This document shows positions 10,901-24,830 of a DNA stretch of 64,000 nt, piece after piece. Origin of the DNA: Archegozetes longisetosus (taxonomy: Eukaryota; Arthropoda; Arachnida; Sarcoptiformes; Trhypochthoniidae); assembly GCA_018873245.2 (NCBI GenBank), contig JAEMBT020000003.1, positions 736,447-800,446 on the forward strand, read 5' to 3'. The position numbers were made by a program, and so were the translations under genes. Below the pieces are notes generated by a model. It did no database searches. It saw only the letters and a program-made list of their open reading frames with translations, and was not told the DNA's origin. Each line of letters opens with the position of its first letter. Within the stretch, counting starts at the first letter, position 1.

Positions 10901-13340
10901 TTCTGAATTCTACTGAAGCTCCCTTAAAGCTCTTAGATCGAGTCTTAATTAATCTAGTTTAAGGTGTTGTACAATCATTATTAGATTCTTCGACACTAGA
11001 TGCCAGCTAAGAATTTGAATTCTAACACAGAGCACTCGTTACAATTCTCGTACAAAAAGCTAAAAGTTGAATAATTTTCCTAATTAGTTAATTGAAAACA
11101 TAAAAATTTATTCATGTAATCCTACCTCAAATTGATGTCAATATAATCAAGAATGACCCATCAATTAAGTCATAAAACAATCTCTTAATTAGATGAATTT
11201 TATATATTTGTATAAAGTTTTGCGTACAAAGCTTACACTATTTATACTCTGTTACAATTTAATTATGAACTAAATCGGAAAAGCTTTCCATTTATTAACA
11301 TTAATTTTACTGTAAGTGTACTTCAATTTAGTTTATTATCTCAAACAATCATTTTTATTCCTCTCCAAATACACACAAACTCTTAATAAAGAAAAAGCGA
11401 AAGCCATTCACTCGGCACATAATAAAATTAATAATCGTTTCATATGAACTAAAGTGAATGCAATAAATTATGTCTTTAGGTTTGCTTTTATTTTTGTAAA
11501 TAGATTTTCCTTACAGATTATGATCGCTATCAAGAGATAACACGAAATGAATAAAAACTCCAATTCTTTAAGTAAGAACAAATTTTCAAAATATACATGT
11601 AGGCTAAATATTATACCAATAAAGAAGTTTTATTCAAATTTTTTCCAATAAGAGTTTTGCCTATTTTTGAATCTTTTTAAGAGTATTTCTCGTATTAATT
11701 TCTGATCTTGAATATCAGAAATGACTAGAAAGTAGAGATAACTCTTCAAATATATAAATAGAGTCAAATTTTTAGTCAGAGTAAGTTTTCTATTTAATTT
11801 TTTCAGAAAAATGACTTTCTTACGAAATGTTTTTGATATTACTGGTATTTCTTATCTTAATTTCTGGTCTCCTAAACCAGAAACGACTAGTACTTAAGGC
11901 TCAATAGAAAAATAACTTTAGTTTCTATCGTTTTCTTATATATCTGACATCTATTCCCAATCTTAAGAGTCTGTTTGCTCGCAATATTGTCTCATTAACG
12001 TTACACTTAATTAAGCATTAATTAGGAATTGTTAGTACTATAAATGGTTCGCAGGTGTAAAAGCTTTATCACTAACTTCTAATTATTTCTGATACTAATG
12101 GACATGAATTCTGTTTCCCTGTGAAAATGAATTACATTTTCTTTCACTTACTATAAGGATGTATTCAATTAATTATTTGACAAAAGTTTTGCTTTAATTA
12201 TTAGGTTTTCTGTTAATTGAATAGTTTTTTACATGAATTTAAACTAATATTGTAACGAACAAATCAATACTTTTTGGGAGTGAAAGTCAAACTTATTCAA
12301 TGAGTTGTTTAATTAACTCTAGTTTCAATATAGGACTTTATAGGATTCGTAACATTAATGATTCAAAACCTGGAATACTCTAAAAGTATATCACTTTTGG
12401 AAGAAATTCTTATGAAAATATGCTTTGAATAATATATTCGAAACACAGAATTTCTATTCAAATATAGTTCGAGTGTTTATTCTTTGATTAAACAAAGATT
12501 TATTTTCGTGAGCGTAACGTGTTAGCCATGAATCACATTCAAACTGTCAGATCACTCTTGAATTAATGTTAGCTCTAATGAAAATTTACACATGAACAAA
12601 CTTGAGTTTGTTTAAACTGAAAATTTTTCAGGTCCAAGCATTTTGATTATTCTATACATTACTGACTTATGCCTTGAACTCTGATTTGAAATTTCAATTT
12701 AAAAAATTTTACAGAAAAAGTTTATGAACGTTTTGTTTTTATAAGGAACAATTTGACAAAAATTAGAATAAGGAACTTTTTGGGTATTTTATGTGTGTTC
12801 TCAAGGAATTTCTTGTATTATTCATGCAGAATGAAGCAGAATATTCTCTGAATACATAGACAAAAAGTACAAAATTCTCCTAACAATTGCATAGAAACAC
12901 AAATTCTGATAAATATGTACAAAAATTCTTGTAGAAAAACGTGATTATTGTTCAAATATCGAAATATTCTGTTGAGAAAAACCTTTATATTTTAGATAAA
13001 TAGGCAAAAACAAATGTTTTTTCCCCATAATGCTTAGCAAAAAAAATATGTGACTTAAAAGGCTTTATACTCATGAATGACTACAGAAAATACTCTAATG
13101 ACACGTTCCTTTCTTCTGGAGAACCAATCGATTAAAGGTGTGAATAGAGCGAAAATTTTTGCCGCGCTTTTAGCCTCAAGTCTATTATTGGCATAAACGC
13201 AAATAAGATTTAGTATCAGATTCTTTCTGTCATAAATTCAATTTATATGAGCTGAATATTAGTTTTTTATACTCAATATATCATAACATTTTTATCGATT
13301 TTCATCATAATAATCAACTAATTTTTTGAAATTGAATGGA

Positions 13341-13343
<3 letters not shown>
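7916..13343. other. AT-rich region without convincing genes
   Basis: No recognised gene. Short open frames at 8261, 9036 (minus) and 9994 have no family features. A 59-codon open frame at 9702-9878 vaguely resembles the start of a globin and is listed separately. The rest is AT-rich with dense stops. Confidence 0.5.
9702..9878 (+). pseudogene. possible globin-like exon remnant
   Basis: A 59-codon open frame with no start codon at its head reads STDFSELALNKHQIILDTWR, followed by about 20 residues that include MSLETFSETKIVELLNQN, then TAG. The order of an Leu/Ile-rich helix, a Trp about nine residues on, and a later Ser-Leu-x-x-Phe-x-x-(Pro to Ser) block recalls helices A to C of animal globins. 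The conserved parts are short, no haem histidines follow and the frame then closes. This is a weak call. It may be chance. Confidence 0.25.
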
Positions 13344-13378
<35 letters not shown>

Positions 13379-13391
13379 GTGAGTGAGTGAC
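13344..13391. repeat. (GA)n microsatellite grading into (GAGT)n
   Basis: Uninterrupted GA repeats from 13344 to about 13375, followed by about five GAGT units. Confidence 0.95.
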
Positions 13392-15251
13392 TGAGTACTC
13401 GATTCTCATCATAAGTACCTTAAAGGTTAGCACAAAATAGATTAAAAAACTGAATGATAAACAAGAAGTAGGAAATGATAGCAACCTTTTGTATAACTTT
13501 ATTGATCTACCTGTAATAGAAATAAAGTGTTTGAACTTTTTTTTAAGTTAATGATAGGACTGGAAACAGATTTAGCTGAGAATGAAAATAGTTTTATATG
13601 CTAGAAATACATGAGAAAATAGTTTTTATTTTGTGCTCTCAATGATAGCCTATTTAGGCTTGAAAATCGGTTTAATGTTATATTTTTTTAGAAGAAAATA
13701 GCTTTCATTTCAAATGAAAAAAGTTGCCGTCATTCTATAAACAGAATTTAAATTAAGTTTTCATCGAATTTAGTCAAATAGCATTGAAAGTTAAAGGCTT
13801 TTAAGTTGCATTCATTATCAATTTTCTATCTTTCCTATAAAACCAGGATTTTTCCGAACTGAATACGGAATTCTTTATAATAATTCAAATATTGTTTTAG
13901 CTAATATCATACTTTTTCTACGAATATTATTTGTTTAGTTATGTATCCTTAATATCAAAACTGCTTCATTTAAATAAAACTGATGTCAGCCTTTTTACAA
14001 AATTTATTCTAAGCGCCTAATGAGTTGAATCTTGCTATTAAAGAATATTCTTTATTAGCACAATCTATTTAATACCCCGAGCTTTGTTTTAATAGCTAAC
14101 TATTTATTAATACGCTTTATGCCAGATAAAAGTTTCTAAAACTTGTTTTGTCTGCAGTTTTTATATTAGTTTTCTTCAACTTATGAATAATGAAAATCAA
14201 ATTATGACAAATACCTCAACGTATTATATGCAGTTCAATGAATTAGAATTTTACGAATAAAAATGTTTAAAAAATTTTGAGACACAAATCATTCAATATG
14301 TTCTAATTTATTGAGCGATATATGGTTCATTTTGAGCCAGAATTTAGGTCTGAATTAACGTCGAAAATTAAAACCTGCTATTATTTCTTTAATATGACAT
14401 TAAATGATTAGTTTTCACATTAAATATTCTCTGTTTTGCCGAATAGATTTCCTATTCTATGAGCTAATTAACCATAAATGAGTTTCGAAATATTTTCTAC
14501 TCATTTCGTAATTGACATGAGAATAATATGCTTTTATTTATGATTAACAACAAACTGATTCGACTGTGCATATGATAGCTTTGTTATCCGATGAACATAA
14601 CATTAACCTAAATTATAGCTACAATAGAGTGAATAGCTTTAAGCGCTAAATCAAGTTTTATTATATGATATGAGGATTCGATACACGAACCACTATATTG
14701 TTATAACATAAAGTTCATATACTCATAATCGTCATATTCACCATAGATTTTCGTAATAATAAGCATGTTTCAAATAGTGTTAGTATAGTTTCCCAAATCA
14801 AAATTTGAAGATATTTTCACATTTTAAACACTATGGTTTGATATGAGATCAATTTCAAATCCAAATGCAAGACATTTTATTTGATATAATTAACAAAGTT
14901 GTGACATTTATCTAAAATAAAACCAAGAAATATATTTATTACAATCAAAATGAAAAATGCGCCCCAAGGTCGAAAGGAAAAAGAAGCAAAATTAGAAAAA
15001 AGTGGGCGAACTGACAGAATTATTAAAATGGAAAACTTTTTGATTCTACGCAACACTATTACAGAATCGAACAGAAAAAGAAGGTGAATATAGGAGTGCA
15101 TTTAGAGTGTATAAAATTCAAAGCGCATATTGAAGCAAAATCTGCAAACATCATCATAAAACCTGCTTTGCTCTCATATTTTATCGGTTTAACTGATTGT
15201 TCAATCTTTTCTTTCTTCCAGAACAGAACTTACTATTACGTTTCCGAAAGT

Positions 15252-15254
<3 letters not shown>
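13392..15254. other. AT-rich stretch, nothing recognised
   Basis: Only short chance open frames are present, such as the one at 14877-15101 on the minus strand. Confidence 0.5.

Positions 15255-15301
<47 letters not shown>
15255..15301. repeat. (CT)n microsatellite
   Basis: About 23 CT units. It creates the Leu-Ser repeat in an otherwise meaningless open frame at 15084-15395. Confidence 0.95.
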
Positions 15302-15304
<3 letters not shown>

Positions 15305-16572
15305 GAAGTTTTCTTTATCTCTAGCTCTCGAGTACTACTGCCCAACAGTATTGACCCATGAAATTACTATACGTTCAGCTCTAAATAAAATATAACTTCC
15401 ACTGTTAGTGAATATTTTATTTCTTAATTTCAGGTTCCAATTATTTTTCCTACCAGTAAATGAATGAATTGTATTGGATATGAGAACACAATACAAGTGT
15501 TTTTACTGTACGTATACAAAAAGATCCAAAAACTTTTCAAAATTTGAAAGTTACACTCAATTTTTCAACTTTTTCTTTATAAAAGGCAGTTCGACAAACT
15601 ATTTTTCAGAAAACTGATTTCTCTTTAAAAATTAATTTAGAAGAAATATTATTTTTCAAAATATTCGAAACAATTACTCCAAAAGATTCCAATATTTGGA
15701 GTTTCAAAGACTTAATATTCTGCTCATACATTCTCAAACAGTTGATTGGTTTTACAGAAATTCAAAAACATCTACTTGCCTAAAAATATCAGAATTTCTA
15801 TGACGTTCGGAAATCTATTTATAAAAAAGTTTTAGGTTTTCGATCATAGAAAATAATTACAGGGAAGAACGTTGCATCTTTTAGCCAAACCCCTAATAGA
15901 ACCGAATTGAAGCCAGGAATAAAAATGCACTTTCTCTCCGTGACTGACACAATGCATTTGCATAAATTGAAAATTGTATATATTTTTGAATCACTAGTTT
16001 CTCAACTGAACAGAACATAGAAATTGTTGGCAAAATCAGTTGAGAAGCAATGATTTCCTCTGAGGTTTCTCTTATTCCAAGCTTGAAATTTAATGATATG
16101 AATTGTTGCCTTTCAAGCGCATAAAGACATTCAATGATTTTCTTTTTGTTGAGATGGCTTTTAATAGTATTTTATTTTTGTAGAAGTCTATACTGTTTGA
16201 GTGAATGTCACTTCTTCTCTGCTTATATTGAAATTTTGTTTTATTACGCTTTTCTGATAGTTTCGATTTTCATTCAAAGTTCACCAATTTAATGTCCTAC
16301 TAATTGAATAATAAGTTCAATATTGAAAATGATTTTAAATATCTTTTTCACGTTAACTCTATTCTGGAGTCAAAAAGTTCACTTTCAGATGAATTTTTTC
16401 ATACAAGTTGTAAACATTTCAAAATTTGGAATAAGTCGTCTAAATTATCGAGTAATCAATTCATAAATAAATTGGTATTTGCTGACTATTTAAGTCTTAC
16501 GGTCTTATCTTCTTATACATTAAAGTTTTGCAGAAAACCATAAAATCATAGAAAAACAAGGTTCATAGGATA
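15302..16572. other. AT-rich stretch, nothing recognised
   Basis: No supported gene or repeat was seen. Confidence 0.5.
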
Positions 16573-16814
16573 CAGTTTGGCCCCGGGTTTGATAACTCGT
16601 TGGTACTATGAAATATTTTACCAAAATCGGAGCAGTAGATAGATTTATAGGTGCACTCAAATCTATCGCCAAATTCGGGGTTTTGCTAAAACCAGGATTG
16701 TCATAGTCCTCACTATTCTACTTTATTGACACCATAGGAACAGATGGCATTTTAAAACCATTTGCTAAAATCCAAGTTTGCCATTAGCCAGATTACAAAA
16801 GCCGGGGACAAACT
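16573..16814. mobile_element. short inverted-repeat transposon (MITE) with CAGTTTGGCCCCGG ends
   Basis: The left end CAGTTTGGCCCCGGGTTTGATAA and the right end, read in reverse complement as TAGTTTGTCCCCGGCTTTTGTAA, match over about 20-30 bases. Similarity continues inwards more weakly (TAACTCGTTGG against TAATCTGGCTAATGG). The element is 242 bases, is locally GC-richer than its surroundings, and encodes nothing. A TA precedes the left end, and a TA overlaps the right end, which would fit TA-targeting (Tc1/mariner-like) mobilisation. The superfamily is inferred, not shown. Confidence 0.7.
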
Positions 16815-19800
16815 ACTTAAATGTTTCAGCTTTTGATAATTGCAAATTTATAAAATGTAAATTTTAAGACAAAATTTTGTTCCTAATTTTGGTTAAAATA
16901 CTTCTAAGTATAAAATTGAAAGATTTTGATATAAAATCGACTGGTATTTTGTACTCATTTCAAACACAAATTTAAAACTTAAGAAAACACAAAAAAAAGA
17001 TTTTTAAAAATATAATTCATTAAAATAGAAAATCGTTGCATAAAATATCTTTTGAAGTATCTAATATTCATACGAAGATGTTTGCAAAAGATTTACCGCT
17101 TTTTAAACCTTCATACATTTATTGTTATTTACTTCTAGTACTACTGGAATGAAAAATTCATAGAATTTCTATAAACATAATGTGAAATCTGATAAAATAC
17201 TATAAAGTGAAAAATTGTAATATTTTCAGCTAAAATATTTCCTATTCATAATTCGATACAACATAAAGAATATATAATTTCTGGTTGCATTCAGAAGTTA
17301 ATGATCTATCATTACGTAAAAGTATGATAGATGTACCAAAAATTTTAGACACGCTATGTTTCAACAAAATCATGATAACTGTCCAAAAAAGTTTTAGTTG
17401 ATCCACAAAAAGTGCTTTTAATTCAAATCCATTTGCTAATGAACGCAATTTCGAAATTGCAAATTTTTTCTCACACTTAAATGAAGAGTTAAAGAAAGCA
17501 AAATCACGAAAAAATAAATTGAATTCTCATGCGAACTACGTATAAACGTTCTAGCTTAAAAGTTTCCTACTCTGAAGAATTAGCGTCACTTTCACGGTAC
17601 AATTTTTTCATTTCCTTTTATTAGTATCTATTTGTGAACGGAAAGAATTATCAGCATTTTGACTGCAAATAAAAGCATAACTACTAGTTATAAAAAAATT
17701 TCAACCTCTTATTCTCTTAAGAATAATCTTTTTTACATTTTTATATCTTAAATACATTTCCTTTGCTATTAATACTACATTTTATGACTTTGAGAAACAG
17801 ACAGAAAATAATAAAAAATTTTTGGTAACTAAAACTCTTGTTTTAATATAAGATCTTTTCCTAATAAATTTAATTAAATTTACTTTGAAAACAAGATATC
17901 CTATAAAACAAGATATCCTATAGTAAAATCTAATTATATTCTAGATTCAGTACAAGAAAAGATAGAATAAAAAGCTTTTTACTTTAATATTGTTCGTATT
18001 TTATTCTCATGTTTGTATTTCCCTAACTTCTACTCAGAAAATATTGAGTTAAACTTAATAAGTATTGAAATAGACCAAAAAATTGGATTAATTGCAAGCG
18101 ATTCTCATCAGAATAACAATTCTTCAAATGTACTATTACTGTCAATAGTGCTTAATGTCTTACAAGATTTTATTGTCAATTCTTTCTTTATAGCCTTTTC
18201 ACTCCATATCCTATGTTGACATTAAAGTAAAACTGTATCCAAACTTCTATATTGATATAAATCCTTTGGATCACTAGCCTTAAAGCAATTTAATAAGTTT
18301 TTGGATAAAAGCTCTGGACATAAAGACTTCGAGTTTTTCATATCAAGATTGGTATCTTATAAAACAATCGTTTGATATTCAATATAGTACCTGTTTAAGA
18401 TGTTGCTTACAGATTAATCATAAGTCAATAAATTATTAGATATTTCTTTTGATTCAGTTTTTGGAACACTTGATAATAATTAAGCGAATCCAAAAGTTCT
18501 TCAACAAATACAACAATAGACTTAATTGTAAAAGAGCTGAAAATTTTTCAGTTCAAAAGAAAAATTAAACAAATTATAACTTTTCAAACACTTATGAAAA
18601 GAGTCTTTTGTTCAGAAACATGTTTTTGAAGCTTTGAAAATAAATCGATAGACGAAAAGAGAAAAAAGATTTTTAGCTTAATATATAATTTAATAATGAA
18701 TTGATTACTGTTTAGAGAACTTTTACTAAACAAATAGTGAGTATAACTATCAGTACATTAAAAAAGATCCTTTAATTTCCTGATATATCATTCATTCTTG
18801 TGAACGAATGAATGGAAGTTTTAGTCGAAAAACAAAACCCCGTTTTAGTGATCGCTCAGTAAAATGGAAAACAATGCGATGACATGCTATGCGATTAATT
18901 ATTATCAGCGCATAGGCTATTATTTGAATGGCATACAAAAGACGTGAATACGTGAAAAGATTCAAATTAATGATAGAGTGGAGCAAAGGATAAATAGGGA
19001 ATAGAGAGAACTATGAGAAGAGATGAGTTGTGAAAGCATTCTCGACCAGAGCAGAGGCATGGGTCAGATGTGTTCCCTCCCTGAAAAATTCAGAGATCTA
19101 GAAGTAAATTCCCACTGATCTGACTGCAAATTTAGATTTATTTTACTCAAGATAATTTTTCTCGATCGGTATTCTTGAAAATTGTGAGCTTTGTATGAAA
19201 ATGTCAATTTTCATATTGAAAATCTCAAAAATGGATGAAATTTCGAGATTTTATTGAAAATTGCATTTATTTACTTTGATTGATCCCTGAGACAAATTTT
19301 CCAAATAATTAACGGTTTGGGAGGAGAATTGTCTTATTACTCCATCAAATTAAAATACTATCTCATTGTATTTGACGCTTCTCGGAGTGAGTGCGCTCCC
19401 TGAACGTCAGACCCTGGGAAACAGCGATAGAAACGCATAGACTTTCAATAATAAAAATGTGATAAAAATGCAAATTTTCAGCTCTCCACCCCTTTTCGTA
19501 TGTGCGGCACATAATATTACACATCGTTATCATTAATGCTAGTAAGTTAATAGAGTATCACTATTTTTGTCCTGTATATTATTTTAACCTTTATTTTTCG
19601 GGGCTATATATGCGAATATGATATATTTACAATGGAGTGATAATGAGCTTCTCTCCTATGACTTACTTTTTTGAGATATGAATAATGATATTGGTTTTGA
19701 ATGTCAATTATGAACGAGGACTTATCTCAAGGGCTTCTCTTTTGGTTATTGGGTTTTTGAGATAATTTAATGCCACAAATACTTATGCATAAGACGTCAG

Positions 19801-20069
19801 TCTTGACAGTTTATCATTTGATTAATTATGAATCACTTAAATTTAGACAGATTTTTCAATTTAATCTTTTATAGTACTGGATATTCTTGATCTTAGTCTA
19901 AAATCTTGCTGATATGTGGTCTGAAATTATTAGGGCATATCATTAGCGGATTTAAGAGTTTTTAAAGTTTCTCAAGTCTAACTCGACAACTTTTTTAATT
20001 TACTCATAAAAACTAAATTGTTATGAAATCTATTTTGTAAACTTTGTTCAATTTGAGGCTTCAATAAGT
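16815..20069. other. AT-rich stretch, nothing recognised
   Basis: Only short chance open frames are present. A somewhat GC-richer part near 19020-19450 encodes nothing I recognise. Confidence 0.5.
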
Positions 20070-20185
20070 GCCTCTGGTCTAACTCTGAAGTAAAAGAGGC
20101 CTATCTGATCAACAGTATAATATGAGTAAAATTGTAGGAATACTATAAAATAAGCCTTTTTGTTTTTCAAAGTTAGACCAGAGAC
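20070..20185. repeat. inverted repeat, possible small MITE
   Basis: GCCTCTGGTCTAACTCTG at 20070-20087 and the reverse complement of 20168-20185 (GTCTCTGGTCTAACTTTG) differ at 2 of 18 bases. Weaker similarity continues inwards (AAAAGAGGCCTAT against AAAAAGGCTTAT). Outer boundaries are not defined. Confidence 0.6.
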
Positions 20186-23100
20186 ACAGGTTGAATTTTT
20201 CCAGAATTCAATTTTCTCGACCGAATATTTTAACAGATTGAAATAAAATAATTTGTTACAATACTAAATATGAAGTGTTTATACTGTCTTCCCTACTCTT
20301 TGAAATATTTAGATAACGAAAAGGTTTATAAAAAATATCAATCTTATTGAAGTAGTGAGTAATCGACACCAGTGATAGGTTCTTTTACTATTAAAATCCT
20401 TATCAAAAGTTTTATTGCCAAAGTATTACAGTTTATAAATAAGATATCATCATGATAAGAACTTCCAATCTCGTAAATGTAATGAGTAATGAATTTTCTC
20501 TTTGAAGTACTCAATAAGAATTAAGTCCTTTTGATTTATAAATTTTTCAAAAGCGTACAGAAGACAGTAAGCGCTTCATATTGAATGTGTATAACATTGA
20601 AAGCTTAATTGTATGCTCAGTACAGTGGAATACAAAATGTTGTGTTGTTATCGATCCAAAATTGATTATTATTTGATAAAATTGAGGACTCCATAGCTTG
20701 TAGATATACAGAGACGAGTCAATCAATGGTCAATTAGATTTTTACAATCAAAGATTTTTCAGTCATATAATAAAAAAGTATGACAAAACCATTTCAATTA
20801 TTAACCATTGGTTCTCTTCCTTATCATTATTAAACGAATTGAGTTTTTCCAGGAATGAGTTATCATTGATTTGAAATTGATATCTCGTCCAATGCATCAG
20901 GGATTAACACAAAAGTTTTTGCGATAGCCCTTACTTCACATCTAAACTTTAAAATCCAGTTGAGAAACTTTTTATGTTTTATCGCTTAAAACGTTTGCGA
21001 GAATTAAAACAAATGAAATCTACAACTATCAAAATGACGCTAGAAATTAAGCTTATCTACCGATAAATTGATTTTAAAAAGTATATCGCAAATGGTTTAT
21101 TTCGTCACAGCTTTTCCATTTGAATAAAAATATAAATTAAATTAATTGATAAACTGATTATTAATTTTTAAATGAAAACAATGCCCGAAAATGTGCGGCT
21201 CTTTAATTTTAAAGTTCAATTTTTCACTCAGAAGGTTTTCTTCAATTATTTAAATAGAAAATGTGTTAATTAATAGAAATCATTAAATTTTTCTCTCAAT
21301 TTGAGTGAAGAAATAATTAAACCTAAATAACAGATAATAGACTCAAAACGACATAATTATTTGACTCAATCCTAAATGAATAGCGTTTTCACCCATACAG
21401 AGAAAAGAATCGCAAATATTTTAATGGATCTAAAAATTTTCAGATAAGACTAACAAATATAGTAGTCGTTAAAATAGCATCACAGGAAAAAAGTGAGGCT
21501 TTTATTCCGTAATACTATTGAAAAATAGCGAGAATTCAAGGAATTTAATTCAAACACAAAACCAATTTTATTACTACTTATGGGGCTTTACCTAAAACTG
21601 CTGGCAATAAAAATAAAACTCTGTTATGACTTTATTTAATCGACGCTTTATTTGCAGTTCAAGTATTTATTTTATTTTATTTTTTTAAGTTTATTTCACT
21701 TTTTTATTATATGACTGAGAACGAGCTAAATTTTATAACGAGTTTTGCGGAACACTCAGTGGCTCAAAATGATTACTAAGATGAATAACTTTATCAATGA
21801 TTTCTTAATAGGGCTTTCAATGAGGAGGACTTGTAATAGTTTTAAAATATAAACAATTTTATATTCAATTAAGGTTTTTACGAAATATAGTGGTAAAAGT
21901 TGCACATTTATTTTCATTGTTCAGATTTTCTGCTTTTTATTTTGGATTGTTGTAAAAATGAATCAAAGTTCAATCTTTTATTCCGTATTAATGCACATAT
22001 TCATCAATCAATTTCTCATACTTTAAGATTCTGTCACAGAATTTGGTATCGCTTTGCCAAGAATATATTCTCAATGCATTTAAAGCTAAAATATGAGCAT
22101 TTTGTCTAACATTTTTCTCTCATATTAAGCAAACAAAATAATGTTTAACAAAAAATAGTTTTATTTATTGCATAAGATGTTCGCATAAATAAGTTTAGAT
22201 GAACAAATTTTTGCTCTTGTAGTACATTTACAATAGTATATCAAAAATGAAGAGGAAGACGAGATAACACACCCTTTTATGAAATAATAATTTACATGCA
22301 ATAACACTTAATAACACTCTTAAATAAGTGTTGATAAGCACTCTTCAAATTTGTTATACTTATAACTTGTTAGTCATGTCTACTTTAGACGTAGAAAAAA
22401 TTTTCACTTAAAAAAGAAAACAAAGTTCTTGTAATAAATAAAGAGTTGTTTAGTTTAATTCTGAGCCACTCACGAGAGCTTTATATACTCTTTATTCATA
22501 ATCTCCGTTTATTATTCAGAATTAACGCTATTAAGCTTTGTTTTTGTTCAAATTATAACCTTTTTTTTAAATAAGAATACTCATACATTCTTATTTAAAC
22601 TTTAGTTCATTATATTGTTCACTAGTTTACAACTGAAACAATAAAAATGAAGAAATATATCAAGAATAATAGGCTTTTGACATGTGATCAAACTTTTATT
22701 CCAACAATCAACTATTAAAACGTGCAATAATCAATATCCAAAACATACAAGATCTGGAATCGTCTCTTCATCTTTTGTGCAATTAAGTTAATGATTAATT
22801 TAATTATTGAATTATATTAGAAACGCAACAAGCAAAACATGCGACTAATGCTCATGCTTTACATTCTAATTGCTTTACATCTGCAAAACAATACAAATTG
22901 ATTCTTCTTCTTAATTGTGAGAATAGATTATTAAAAATGAATGAACTTTAGGGCTACTTATAGGAATACACATTAAAGACAACTCTTATTAATGATGTAA
23001 AGGAACGAAAACAAAAATAAATCGTTAGAATATATTATTGATGGACAAAAAATTCAACTTTTGTGAAATTTTCATATTTTGTACGAATGACTTTTTGAAT

Positions 23101-23547
23101 AATTGAATAGATTTTTCTCGTGAGCAAAGTGTGAGAATTTGCTTCTGGTATTAAACATGTTGTTCAATGAGAAGTAAATAATAATATATTCTATACAGAA
23201 AATAAGTTTCTCCTATATTTTTCATGAGAGAGAAAAAATTTGTCACAAACTAATTATGCAAATAGTTATTAAGGAATAATTTGAATATTAGGTTATGTCA
23301 AGCAAAAAGCCAATAATAAGGAGAGTCTATAATCAAATTTGATATCAAACCTATTGTTTTAGTCATTTTTCGGCCTTTTCTGTAGCAGAAATACAAAAAA
23401 TTGATTGAATGCCATACGAAAGGGGAACAACAATAACAAGAACGACAGTAAGCATTAGCAAAGTCTGGTATAATAGGAAAATATTGTTTCACTCGTACAT
23501 ATTCTTTAAAAAATGCTGGCAATAGAGAAGTCTTTGTCAAAAACTAG
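20186..23547. other. AT-rich stretch, nothing recognised
   Basis: No supported gene. The minus-strand frame at 23298-23540 has no family signature. Confidence 0.5.
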
Positions 23548-23850
23548 TTTAATACTAACTCTGGCACCAATTCTGGTATCGATCGAGTCTTAGTACGCAA
23601 CGCGTTAGGGAATACCCAACTCGCAGAAAACTGTTTTGGAAAAGCATTTCTATCTAGAGGCAAATGCTTTGCACTCAATGTATTCCGTTCAGAATATATG
23701 GAGAGCACTGTTGAACAAGTAGTGAATCGAAACTTATATATAGAGAGAGAAAGACATAAGACGCATATTGTACATATTGAAGTCTTGCTTCATTTGTCGA
23801 TCAAGTATTTTAATGCTCTAGAAGTGTATGTTTTCTGTTGTTTACTGTAA
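23548..23850 (+). other. unexplained 100-codon open frame without early start codon
   Basis: From just after a TAG at 23545-23547 the frame is open for 100 codons to TAA at 23848-23850. The first half is less AT-rich than its surroundings (for example SGTNSGIDRVLVRNALGN). The only ATG is halfway, at 23698. I recognise no family. An AG directly precedes the frame, so it could in principle be an internal exon, but the upstream bases are a poor acceptor tract. Confidence 0.2.
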
Positions 23851-24727
23851 TTGTTGGCCAGATATAAGTGACTGCACGGCATAATATTCTGCTATTCCTC
23901 TAGTATATATATATATATACATTTGTGTTCATGTTCTGTGGTTTTGCTGACTATATCTGAAGAACTTATTTGTCACAAAACTAGAAATCGTTTAAACAAA
24001 TGTTTTCTCTTCTTATTCAATTTATCACTTATTTTGCTTGAGATAAAAGCAAACTTTTTGGACTTGGAGAGAAAAACTAATAACTTGTACGTAAAAATAT
24101 GTTTCTCACATTATAACTCATATACATATATATTATTTGACACTTTTTTATTTATTGTGCGATTTTTCAATAAAACTGTTTTCTCCTGCTTTTTGAAAAA
24201 CTTCATGTTCAGCAAAAAGAATTTTGACATAAGAAAAAATTATTATATGTTTCTCTCGAGTGATAAACTTTTTTCTTTTTGAAGATCGGAAAAAATTTAT
24301 TATAAGAAAAATATTTAGCGGTTTTCAATTCAATAAATTTTGTTCACATTCGCTTAACTTATTTCATATCGAAAATCATAACGAAACATATTATGAAATA
24401 TTGAAGAGAAAAGTAGATCCATAAGTCAACAATGAGGTAAGAAATCATTTTTTAAGCCTGATGCACATTTTTCCTATTGCGTCACATTTTAAATTAATAG
24501 TTTTATGAAACTGTCAATAATTATTACTTAAGAGAAGTTTCTTCAAGTATTTGTTGCTTAAATTCAAGCTATATTTAGGACATATTGCGAAAAAACTCAA
24601 TTTTCAGATAACAACTTCAACAAAATTTTCCCATTGAAACGCGTAGCAATAACAAATATATCAAAACTTTATAAGAAATAATATGATCAAAATTTTATAA
24701 AAATAAAAGTTCATTTTCCGGTTTCTT

Positions 24728-24729
<2 letters not shown>
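23851..24729. other. AT-rich stretch, nothing recognised
   Basis: It contains an (AT)n run at 23903-23919 and a 119-codon Phe/Leu-rich open frame (23923-24282) with a T-rich composition typical of chance frames. Confidence 0.5.
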
Positions 24730-24815
<86 letters not shown>

Positions 24816-24830
24816 GTTCTCTCTCTCTCC
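24730..24830. repeat. (CT)n microsatellite, about 100 bases
   Basis: CT units run from 24730 to 24813. After a short interruption (CCGTT), further CT units continue to about 24830. Confidence 0.95.

Noticed and set aside
15084..15395. 103-codon plus-strand open frame with a Leu-Ser repeat
   Set aside because: The frame is held open by the (CT)n microsatellite and has no other coding signal.
19060..19430. GC-richer stretch with CCCTGAA motifs at both ends
   Set aside because: The similarity between the ends is short and mixed in orientation. Not enough to call an element.
23923..24282. 119-codon Phe/Leu/Ser-rich open frame
   Set aside because: The composition follows the T-rich DNA and there is no motif or context to support a gene.
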